Of a stretch of 64,000 nt of DNA, positions 19,133 to 26,623 are shown piece after piece (the stretch's first letter is position 1; each line of letters begins with the position of its first letter). The position numbers and the translations under genes are program-made. The stretch lies in contig JASTVH010000014.1 in assembly GCA_042862465.1 (NCBI GenBank), positions 8,247-72,246 on the forward strand, in the 5' to 3' direction. A model generated the notes under the pieces. That model was not told the origin of the DNA. It saw only the letters and a list, made by a program, of their open reading frames with translations, and ran no database searches. The DNA comes from JASTVH01 sp042862465. Its GTDB lineage: Bacteria > Pseudomonadota > Gammaproteobacteria > Pseudomonadales > Oleiphilaceae.

Positions 19133-19219
19133 GAGTCAGTTGTCATTTTTGTAATAACTCACTTGATAACCGGATTGGCCCCAAATCGCAAGTCGGTAAA
19201 AAGAATTGCCAATAACCCC

Positions 19220-19255
19220 TTGACGCACCTCACACCCGGCTGTACTATACGCGCC
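19220..19255 (+). promoter_or_regulatory. Sigma70 promoter of the initiator tRNA transcript
   Basis: TTGACG (19220-19225) and TACTAT (19243-19248) are separated by 17 bases and followed by a GC-rich discriminator (GCGCC), the pattern of stringently controlled stable-RNA promoters. It would start a transcript about 200 bases before the intact tRNA, so the leader includes the partial tRNA copy. Confidence 0.75.
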
Positions 19256-19323
19256 ATCAGATCGACGAGGCACACGCAAAGCCTTCAAGACAAACCAGAT
19301 TTTGAAAGGCAGTCGATCGAAAA

Positions 19324-19419
19324 AGTTTTGATGCGGGGTGGAGCAGTCTGGTAGTTTGTCGGGCTCCCAATCCCCAAGAAAGCCGAAGGGAGTCATCGAC
19401 CTTCGGGTTTGAGCCCGAC
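19324..19419 (+). pseudogene. Broken partial copy of initiator tRNA with inverted anticodon-arm sequence
   Basis: Bases 19324-19366 match 19456-19498 of the intact tRNA-fMet region at 41 of 43 positions, covering the 5' half as far as the anticodon stem. After that the homology stops. Bases 19397-19419 are nearly the reverse complement of the tRNA anticodon arm. The two pieces can fold into a hairpin: GTCGGGCTC (19358-19366) pairs with GAGCCCGAC (19411-19419), with a further stem AAAGCCGAAGG / CCTTCGGGTTT inside. It cannot make a tRNA. It is transcribed as leader of the intact gene if the promoter call is right. Confidence 0.8.
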
Positions 19420-19462
19420 CCAGAGGCCCAAACAAAGCAGAAACGATGACACACAGTTTTGA

Positions 19463-19539
<77 letters not shown>

Positions 19540-19543
19540 CATT

Positions 19544-19578
19544 AAAAGCCGATGCAGATAGCATCGGCTTTTTTGTTT
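19544..19578 (+). terminator. Rho-independent terminator of tRNA-fMet
   Basis: A 12-bp perfect stem (AAAAGCCGATGC with GCATCGGCTTTT) and 5-base loop are followed by a T run just after the tRNA CCA end. Confidence 0.9.
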
Positions 19579-19614
19579 GTGCGGTGTAAGCACTTCCTGT
19601 TTTTCTCCCTTTAA

Positions 19615-20622
19615 CTACCGCTCTCCCTCCCGGTAGGCCCCCGGCGTAACCCCCGTCCATTTCTTGAACGCCCGGTGAAAGGTCGACGGCTCGGTAAACC
19701 CCACCTTGTAGGCAATGTCGTTGATCGCCTCTTCGCCCCGTGACAGGTAATAGATGGCGGCATCCCGACGCAGGTTGTCCTTGATCTCCTGGAACGATGT
19801 GTTTTCGTCCCGCAGGCGGCGGCGCAGGGTCTGGGGGCTCATGTTGAGCTTCAGGGCGATAGTCTCGAAATCCGGCATCTGGCTGGAAAAATCCTTGCCG
19901 ATGATGGCGCGGATCTGGGCCGTATGGCTGTTGCGGTCATCGGGCCGGGCCAGCAGGTCCGCAGGGGAGGTTTCCAGAAACCGTTTCATCTCCAGCTCAT
20001 CACGAATGATGGGCATCTTCAGATAACGCTTGTGGAAGCGAAGACCGGTCATCGACTGCTCAAATTTCAGGGGGCAGTGGAAGAGGCCCCGGTACTCGTC
20101 GCCATGGGGCGGGAACGGGTAGTCGAAGTAGGCCTCTTCCAGGGCGATGCCCTGACCAATAAGCCAGGAGGAAAACCGGTGCCAGATGACGAGCAGGCTC
20201 TCCTGCAGAAAATGGTGGGGGTCGTCGAACGGCGCCTCGGATTGGATGGTCAGATCCGCCCAGGGCTCTTCTGTCACCGACAGGGTAATGGTGATGGGCG
20301 CCTCGAACAGCGCGTAGAACTGGGTCGCGCGGTTATAGACGCTCTCCAGATTGCGCGCATGGATAACCAGGTGGCACATGGTGGCGAAGGTGCCGGGCTT
20401 GCTGCGCTGGGCGGCAAAGCCCATGAACTCGTCCTGCAGGGTGTGCCAGATGGTCTGGATCAGACGGGTGAACTGCTCGCCGGAGACCCGGGCCTGGTCG
20501 TTGCGCAGCAGGTCCGGCGGAATGCCGGCTTCACGCAGCATCGCGGACGTGTCATGGCCCTTGCGCGCCGAACCGCTCAGGGCCGCACGGACAAAATGCT
20601 GGGATACCGTTAATTCGCTCAT
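19615..20622 (-). CDS. AraC-family transcriptional regulator (Arabinose_bd-like N-domain)
   Basis: The 335-residue protein has an N-terminal effector domain of the OruR/ArgR-type AraC group (about 15-200) and a C-terminal double helix-turn-helix (about 235-330) ending NDIAYKVGFTEPSTFHRAFK and TGVTPGAYR. The start MSELTVSQHF is chosen over one ten codons upstream by family pattern. It is divergent from the CoA-transferase-like gene across about 217 bases, so it is the likely regulator of that gene. The effector is unknown. Confidence 0.85.
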   Translation of the reverse strand: MSELTVSQHFVRAALSGSARKGHDTSAMLREAGIPPDLLRNDQARVSGEQFTRLIQTIWHTLQDEFMGFAAQRSKPGTFATMCHLVIHARNLESVYNRATQFYALFEAPITITLSVTEEPWADLTIQSEAPFDDPHHFLQESLLVIWHRFSSWLIGQGIALEEAYFDYPFPPHGDEYRGLFHCPLKFEQSMTGLRFHKRYLKMPIIRDELEMKRFLETSPADLLARPDDRNSHTAQIRAIIGKDFSSQMPDFETIALKLNMSPQTLRRRLRDENTSFQEIKDNLRRDAAIYYLSRGEEAINDIAYKVGFTEPSTFHRAFKKWTGVTPGAYREGER

Positions 20623-20839
20623 TCTGCTCCAGTTATGGCCGCTCGGTCGCACTTCATCTTATCGGCTCCGCCCTTCAATGCAACGCGGGGAAGCGCGTCC
20701 GCCGCGCTTGGCCCGAATTGCCTCCTGCACTGCATTGTGGCAGAAACGGCTAATGGAAATGTCACATTGGGCGGTTGGCGGCTCCGGCGTCGAACGGTTC
20801 AATGAAGAATAGTCTTCAATCGCAAGGAGTTTCGATCAC

Positions 20840-21970
20840 ATGTCTGGACCGCTGACCGGCCTTAAGGTACTCGATTTCACCACCCTGTTGCCTGGCCCCT
20901 ACGCCACCATGATGCTGGCGGATATGGGCGCCGAAGTCTTGCGGGTGGAATCGCCCAAGCGCGTCGATCTGGTGCGGGTCATGCCGCCGCACGATCAGGG
21001 GGTGGCCACCAGTCATGCCTATCTCAATCGGGGTAAGCGCTCCCTGGCCCTGGATCTCAAGGACCCGGAGGCGGTGGAATTGGCCAAGTCCCTGGTGCGC
21101 GAATACGACATCGTGGTGGAACAATTTCGCCCCGGTGTGATGGCCCGTCTGGGGCTGGACTACGAGACCCTGCGCGAGATCAATTCCGGGCTCATCTACT
21201 GCGCCATCACCGGTTACGGTCAGACCGGCCCCTACAAGGACCGCGCCGGTCACGACATCAACTACCTCTCCCTGGCCGGGGTTGCCAGTTACAGCGGCCG
21301 CCGGGAACAGGGGCCGCCACCGCTGGGCATTCAGGTGGCGGACGTGGCCGGCGGCTCTCACCATGCCGTGATGGGTATCCTGGCGGCGGTGATTCATCGC
21401 CAGAACACCGGGGAAGGGCAGCTGGTGGACGTCAGCATGACCGACGCCGCCTTTTCCCTCAACGCCATGAGCGGCGCCGCGTGGCTCGGGGCCGGCAAGG
21501 AGCCGCAACCGGAAGGGGAGATGCTCAATGGCGGCGCCTTTTACGATTACTACCGCACGGCTGACGATCGCTGGCTCTCGGTGGGCTCGCTGGAGCCCCA
21601 GTTTATGCAGCGGTTGTGTCAGGTGATCGGCAAGCCCGAGCTCGCACCCTTGGGCATGAGCCAGGAGCCGGCCAAACAGGCCCAGCTTAAGCAGTCCCTG
21701 GCCGAATCGATTGCGGAGAAGCCCCTGGAAGAGTGGCAGCGGATCTTTGCCGAGCAGGATGCTTGTGTGGAGCCGGTGCTGACGCTCAGCGAGGCCAGCG
21801 TGCATCCGCAGATTCAGGCGCGGGAGATGGTGATTGAGGTGGCGCGGCCGGATGGCAGTAGCCAGCGGCAGATTGGGCATCCGATCAAGTTTGGGAAGAC
21901 GCCTTGTGAGAGTCGCTATATTGGGAAAGCTTTGGGGGAGGATAACGCCGCCTTTTTGAAAAACGCATAG
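20840..21970 (+). CDS. CaiB/BaiF family enzyme, alpha-methylacyl-CoA racemase-like
   Basis: The 376-residue product belongs to the family III CoA-transferase fold (LKVLDFTTLLPGPYATMMLA near the N-terminus). It carries AGHDINYLSLAG with H138-D139 and QVADVAGGSHHA with D168, matching the catalytic His and Asp of alpha-methylacyl-CoA racemases rather than the single Asp of formyl-CoA transferase. I infer racemisation of 2-methyl-branched acyl-CoAs, as needed for degrading branched lipids, but a CoA-transferase role is possible. AAGGAG lies 12 bases before the ATG. A palindromic repeat follows it directly. Confidence 0.8.
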   Translation: MSGPLTGLKVLDFTTLLPGPYATMMLADMGAEVLRVESPKRVDLVRVMPPHDQGVATSHAYLNRGKRSLALDLKDPEAVELAKSLVREYDIVVEQFRPGVMARLGLDYETLREINSGLIYCAITGYGQTGPYKDRAGHDINYLSLAGVASYSGRREQGPPPLGIQVADVAGGSHHAVMGILAAVIHRQNTGEGQLVDVSMTDAAFSLNAMSGAAWLGAGKEPQPEGEMLNGGAFYDYYRTADDRWLSVGSLEPQFMQRLCQVIGKPELAPLGMSQEPAKQAQLKQSLAESIAEKPLEEWQRIFAEQDACVEPVLTLSEASVHPQIQAREMVIEVARPDGSSQRQIGHPIKFGKTPCESRYIGKALGEDNAAFLKNA

Positions 21971-21996
21971 CGGTTGGCTGGAGCACGGCAGTTTTA

Positions 21997-22137
21997 GCCC
22001 CTCTCCCCATTGCGGGAGAGGGGTTGGGGTGAGGGGGAGCCGAGACGCAGTCTCGGCCGATGCTGTCGTGAGCACCCTAGTCGCCTGCGGCGCCTCCCCC
22101 TCACCCTGGCCCTCTCCCACGTTGGGGAGAGGGGATG
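21997..22137. repeat. Palindromic CTCTCCC-type intergenic repeat pair
   Basis: Two small hairpins (CCTCTCCCC...GGGAGAGG and CCTCTCCCacgttGGGGAGAGG) flank a larger imperfect inverted repeat built from GGGTGAGGGGGAG and CTCCCCCTCACCC. Relatives are found at 28531-28664 and 42478-42528, all just beyond gene 3' ends. It resembles REP/BIME elements and has no coding potential. Confidence 0.8.
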
Positions 22138-22151
22138 TATGGCGTTAGTTG

Positions 22152-22226
22152 GTAGGTTGGGCTGACGAAGGAAGCCCAACATCAGGATTCTGGCATGTTG
22201 GGCTTCGCAGGCTTAGCCCAACCTAC
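22152..22226. repeat. GTAGGTTGGGC palindromic repeat
   Basis: The element begins GTAGGTTGGGCT and ends AGCCCAACCTAC, with a second nested pair (AAGCCCAACAT / ATGTTGGGCTT) inside. Two more copies start the duplicated blocks at 28181 and 28694. This kind of element is widespread between genes in proteobacteria. Confidence 0.85.
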
Positions 22227-22249
22227 AGCAGCTAGCCTTTTGTCCGACG

Positions 22250-23281
22250 CTAAGAACCCCGCTCCCGAAACTCCCCGGGCGTTTGCCCTGTCCACGCCTT
22301 GAAGCGCCGGTGGAATGAGCGCACCTCGCTGAATCCCAAGCGCAGGGCGATGTCCTGAATCGTCAGGCTGGTCTTTTTCAGGTAGTCCCGCGCCAGTTCG
22401 TCACGAATCTCGTCCAGCAGCCGCTGGTAAGACAGGCCTTCCTCGCCGAGCCGCCGCTGCAGGGTGCGCGAGGTCATGGCCAGTTGTTCCGCCACCATGT
22501 CCTGGCGCGTCACGCCCTGGCGTAACTGCTGGTAGATGGCATGGCGAACCCGGGTGGCCAGGCTGTCCTGGTCGCTGAGGCCTTCCATGCGGGAGCGGGC
22601 ATGTTCCTCCAGGGTTTGCCGCAAGTCCGGGTCGGGTTGGCGCAGGGGGACGTCCAGCATGGAACGATGGACGCGGATGCGGTTTTCCGGTTGCTCGAAA
22701 TACACCGGGCACTGCCAGCGGTCCAGGTACTCGGTTTCCAGCTCCGGGCCGGGAGAGGGGTGCTCCAGATCCACCTGCAGGGGTGCCGGTTCGTCCTGCC
22801 CGGCCAGCCAGCGGGCATACTGGATCCAGGAAGCAAATACGTTGTCGATCATGTGGGGGCGCACCACCGGGTCGGTGTAGGCGCAGGACCAGACCAGGTG
22901 AATCTCATCCCCCTGGCTGAGCACCTTGGTGACCCCCATGTCACCCACCAGCTTCTCGTAGGGCGCGATCCGGGCCACCGCCTCGCCGAGGGTGGCGCAG
23001 CTCATGGTGATGTAGCCCAGCACGTTATAGGAGCCCGGCTGGACATAGTCGCCGCTGCGCAGGCCCAGAATGGGATCGCCGGTCTGCTCCACCATTTCCC
23101 GAATCAAGGCCTGGAAGGCGCTGCCCGGGACGTGGCCCTGGGTAATCGTGCTCAAATCCACAGGCAGCCCCGCGTGTCGGCACAGGGCTTCCACGTCCAG
23201 CCCGTCGGCCTGGGCCAGGCGCAGATATTGTTGAATGGCGGTGACCGAGGCGATGCCCAGGCTGTTGTCGTTTGTCGTCAT
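22250..23281 (-). CDS. AraC-family regulator divergent from the alkyl-DHAP-synthase-like operon
   Basis: The 343-residue protein has an Arabinose_bd-type N-terminal domain (about 20-205) and a C-terminal AraC DNA-binding domain (about 240-340) with DIALRLGFSEVRSFHRRFK and TGQTPGEFR. It starts 127 bases from and divergent to the flavoenzyme operon, so it is the likely local activator. The arrangement resembles Pseudomonas aeruginosa PA3027 beside PA3026-PA3024, from memory of that genome. Ligand unknown. Confidence 0.85.
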   Translation of the reverse strand: MTTNDNSLGIASVTAIQQYLRLAQADGLDVEALCRHAGLPVDLSTITQGHVPGSAFQALIREMVEQTGDPILGLRSGDYVQPGSYNVLGYITMSCATLGEAVARIAPYEKLVGDMGVTKVLSQGDEIHLVWSCAYTDPVVRPHMIDNVFASWIQYARWLAGQDEPAPLQVDLEHPSPGPELETEYLDRWQCPVYFEQPENRIRVHRSMLDVPLRQPDPDLRQTLEEHARSRMEGLSDQDSLATRVRHAIYQQLRQGVTRQDMVAEQLAMTSRTLQRRLGEEGLSYQRLLDEIRDELARDYLKKTSLTIQDIALRLGFSEVRSFHRRFKAWTGQTPGEFRERGS

Positions 23282-23408
23282 TTGATCATTCGGTTGTCGT
23301 GGGTCGACAGTGACAGGATCGACGTAACGCGTAAGATTCTACACCGTCAGACATTCCATCAATGGTAACCATCAAGTGTAACCGCATCCTGGGGATAAGG
23401 AGTAGAAC

Positions 23409-25019
23409 ATGCGACGTTGGAACGGTTGGGGCGATGATCAGTTCAGCCTGGAATTGCCGGAGAATGGCACCGCCTTTCTCGGAGCGCGTATCGGCCAGGC
23501 CCAGCCGCTTCAGGATGCCGGGCTCGATGCGGTCACGGCAAAGGTACCCGAATCCCGCCTGCCCGCCCATGACAAGGTTCATACCGATGCCGAAACCCGC
23601 GTCCGCCATGCCCGGGGGCAGAGCCTGCCGGATTGGCTGGCGATGCGCAGCGGCGACTTCGGGGTGTTTCCCGATGGGGTGGCCTTTCCCGAAACGTCGG
23701 ACGAGGCGCGGGCGATCCTGCAATGGGCCGATAAGGTGGGCGCCGTGGTGATTCCCTATGGCGGGGGCACCAGCGTCGCCGGTCATATCAATCCGCTGCA
23801 GTCTGAGAAGCCTGTGCTGACCGTCAGCCTCGGGCGCATGAACCGGCTGCTGGATATTGACCACCAGAGCCACATCGCCACCTTCGGTGCCGGCACCCCG
23901 GGCCCCGTGTTGGAAGCCCAGCTCAAGGCCGAAGGCTACACCCTGGGGCATTTCCCCCAGTCCTTCGAGCTGTCGACCGTCGGCGGCTGGGTGGCCAGCC
24001 GTTCCAGCGGGCAGCAGTCCCTGCGCTATGGCCGTATCGAGCAGCTGTTCGCGGGCGGTCGCATCGAAACGCCGCGTGGCACCCTCGACATTCCCACCAT
24101 CCCCGCCTCCTCGGCAGGGCCGGACGTAAGGGAGATGGTTTTGGGTTCCGAAGGCCGCATGGGGTTGATCACCGAGGTGAAGGTCCGGATTACCCCGCTG
24201 CCGGAGAAAGAAACCTTTCACGTTGTGTTTTTCCCGAATTGGGAGGCGGCCCGCACCGCCTCGCGCGAACTGGTCCAGTCCCGCGTGCAGCTGTCCATGA
24301 TCCGGGTGAGCAATGCCACGGAAACCGAAACCCAGCTCGCCCTGGCCGGCCATGAAAAGCTGATCGGCGCCCTGGAGAAGTTCCTCCGTTTCCGGGGCGT
24401 GGACGAGGGCAAGTGCATGATGACCGTGGGCCTGACCGGGTCCAAAGGCCAGTGCCGCAGCGCACTGAAGGAACTCAAGGGCCTCTGCAAACGCTACAAG
24501 GGCGTCTATACCGGCACCCACATGGGCAGCAAGTGGGCGGAGAAGCGCTTCACCATGCCGTACCTGCGCGAAGCCCTGTGGGAGCTGGGCTATGCGGTGG
24601 ACACCCTGGAAACGGCCACCGACTGGGATAACGTCGACAACATGATCGACCAGGTGGAAACCAGCCTGCGCGAGGGTCTCAGCGACGAGGGCGAGGCGGT
24701 GCATGTGTTCACCCATTTGTCCCACTTCTATACCCAGGGCTGCAGCATCTACACCACCTACGTTTTCCGCACCGCGGACGACTACGCCAAGACCCTGGAG
24801 CGGTGGCAAAAACTCAAGCAGCCCACCTCACGGGTGATTGTCGAAAACCGGGGGACCATCAGCCACCAGCACGGGGTGGGCAAGGATCACGCGCCCTACC
24901 TGCCAGTGGAAAAGGGCGAGCTGGGCATGGCAGCGATCCGTTCCCTGTGCCAGCTGTTCGATCCCAAACAGCACCTGAACCCGGGCACCCTGCTAGAAGA
25001 GGATGGGGAGGACGCATGA
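23409..25019 (+). CDS. FAD-binding oxidase of the alkyldihydroxyacetonephosphate synthase (AGPS) type
   Basis: The 536-residue protein follows eukaryotic AGPS along its length: RRWNGWG at the N-terminus, the FAD-binding PYGGGTSVAGHINP (about 117-130), PQSFELSTVGGWVASRSSG, VLGSEGRMGLITE, MIRVSN with the conserved Arg, and FYTQGCSIY. AGPS has a His-His-His motif; here it reads SHQHGVGK, so the middle His is Gln. AGPS exchanges the acyl chain of acyl-DHAP for a fatty alcohol. I infer an alkyl-DHAP or related ether-lipid activity, though the changed triad could mean a dehydrogenase. It is the first gene of an operon with ATGA overlaps. Confidence 0.8.
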   Translation: MRRWNGWGDDQFSLELPENGTAFLGARIGQAQPLQDAGLDAVTAKVPESRLPAHDKVHTDAETRVRHARGQSLPDWLAMRSGDFGVFPDGVAFPETSDEARAILQWADKVGAVVIPYGGGTSVAGHINPLQSEKPVLTVSLGRMNRLLDIDHQSHIATFGAGTPGPVLEAQLKAEGYTLGHFPQSFELSTVGGWVASRSSGQQSLRYGRIEQLFAGGRIETPRGTLDIPTIPASSAGPDVREMVLGSEGRMGLITEVKVRITPLPEKETFHVVFFPNWEAARTASRELVQSRVQLSMIRVSNATETETQLALAGHEKLIGALEKFLRFRGVDEGKCMMTVGLTGSKGQCRSALKELKGLCKRYKGVYTGTHMGSKWAEKRFTMPYLREALWELGYAVDTLETATDWDNVDNMIDQVETSLREGLSDEGEAVHVFTHLSHFYTQGCSIYTTYVFRTADDYAKTLERWQKLKQPTSRVIVENRGTISHQHGVGKDHAPYLPVEKGELGMAAIRSLCQLFDPKQHLNPGTLLEEDGEDA

Positions 25020-26623
25020 GTCGCTACACCACGCCGGTCTGGCCCCGCGAAACCCAGCTGGAACGGCTGCGCCAGGGAAACGAGCGCTACGATCTGGTCA
25101 TCGTCGGTGGCGGCATTACCGGCGCCGGCATCCTGCGCGAGGCCGCCCGTATGGGGCTGCGGGCCCTGCTGGTGGAGCAGCGGGACTTTGCCTGGGGCAC
25201 CTCCAGTCGGTCGTCGAAGATGGTCCACGGGGGGCTGCGTTACCTGGGCAGTGGCCATTTTGGCCTGACCCGGGATGCGGTCCATGAGCGCCAGCGCCTG
25301 CTGGACGAGGCGCCAGGGCTGGTGGATCCACTGCCGTTTGTCATGCCCCATTACCGCAAGCAGTTTCCGGGGCCGGGGCTGTTCGGCATCCTGCTGTCGG
25401 TATACGACTGGATGGCCGGTCAGCGCAATCACGAATACCTCAAGGGCAACCGGGTGCTGGACTGGGTGCCGGGGCTGAACCGTGAGGGGCTCTATGGTGG
25501 GACCCGCTTCGGCGATGCGGTGACCGACGATGCGCGGCTGGTCCTGCGCGTGCTGCATGAAGGCGTCCGCGACGGCGGCGAGGTGCTCAACTATGCCCGG
25601 GCCGAACGGGTGTTGCGCGAGGGTGAGCGGGTCCGTGGCCTGGAAGTCCGGGATGTCATGACCGATGAAACCTTCAGCATCCAGGCCGGACTGGTGATCA
25701 ACGCGACCGGCGCCTGGACCGACGAGCTGCGCTCGCAGTTGGGTGCGGAAAAAACCATTCGTCCCCTGCGGGGCAGCCACCTGGTCTTTCCCTACTGGCG
25801 GCTGCCGGTGGGGTGCACCGTTTCGCTCTTCCATCCCGACGATGGTCGCCCGGTGTTCGTGTTCCCCTGGGAAGGGGTGACCGTAGTGGGCACGACCGAC
25901 CTCGACCACCAGGCGGGGCTCGATGACGATGCCCGAATCACGCCAGAGGAAGTGGACTACCTGCTGGCGATCGTATCGCGGCTGTTCCCCCAGAGCGGTA
26001 TTGGTGCCGGCGATGTGATGGCCACCTGGGCCGGCGTGCGGCCGGTGGTGGGCGGACACTCCAAGGATCCCTCCAAGGAAAACCGCGAACACGCCATCTG
26101 GGATGACCAGGGGCTGGTCAGTGTGGCCGGTGGCAAGTTGACCACCTTCCGCCTCATCGCCCTGGATACCCTGGAAAAAGGCCTGCCGTATCTGGACAAG
26201 CTGGAAACCGTGCGTTCCAGCGGCCCGGTTTTCCAGCACTACCAGGCCAGCCAGCCCCGGCCCCAGGGCATTTCGTCGCGTCAGTGGCAGCGTCTGCAGG
26301 GTCACTACGGCGAGCGCCTGCCGGAGCTGATGGCCGCCGGCCCGACGGAGCCGGTGGCGGAGACCGACACGCTCTGGGCCGAGCTGGTCTGGAGCGCCCA
26401 GAACGAGAGCATCCAGCATCTGGATGACCTGCTGCTGCGCCGCACCCGCCTGGGGCTGCTGTTGCCCAATGGGGGTGAGGCGATTCTGGATCGCCTGCAG
26501 GCCCTGTGCGAGCCGGTGATGGGGTGGTCGGCGGCGCGTTGGCAGGAAGAGCGGCAACGCTACCTGACCCTGTGGCGGCGGGCCTATAGCCTGCCCGGTG
26601 CGGCTGGGGGAGACGAGGCATGA
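25016..26623 (+). CDS. GlpD-like FAD-dependent glycerol-3-phosphate dehydrogenase
   Basis: The 535-residue product has the dinucleotide-binding motif DLVIVGGGITGAGILREAA near residue 23, followed by TSSRSSKMVHGGLRYLGSG, the GlpD signature. A C-terminal helical domain follows VSVAGGKLTTFR. It should oxidise sn-glycerol 3-phosphate, or a related phospho-alkylglycerol, to the dihydroxyacetone form, passing electrons to quinone. Its ATG overlaps the upstream stop (ATGA), and the downstream kinase overlaps its own stop. A longer frame from 24803 lies inside the upstream gene and is not used. Confidence 0.88.
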   Translation: MSRYTTPVWPRETQLERLRQGNERYDLVIVGGGITGAGILREAARMGLRALLVEQRDFAWGTSSRSSKMVHGGLRYLGSGHFGLTRDAVHERQRLLDEAPGLVDPLPFVMPHYRKQFPGPGLFGILLSVYDWMAGQRNHEYLKGNRVLDWVPGLNREGLYGGTRFGDAVTDDARLVLRVLHEGVRDGGEVLNYARAERVLREGERVRGLEVRDVMTDETFSIQAGLVINATGAWTDELRSQLGAEKTIRPLRGSHLVFPYWRLPVGCTVSLFHPDDGRPVFVFPWEGVTVVGTTDLDHQAGLDDDARITPEEVDYLLAIVSRLFPQSGIGAGDVMATWAGVRPVVGGHSKDPSKENREHAIWDDQGLVSVAGGKLTTFRLIALDTLEKGLPYLDKLETVRSSGPVFQHYQASQPRPQGISSRQWQRLQGHYGERLPELMAAGPTEPVAETDTLWAELVWSAQNESIQHLDDLLLRRTRLGLLLPNGGEAILDRLQALCEPVMGWSAARWQEERQRYLTLWRRAYSLPGAAGGDEA

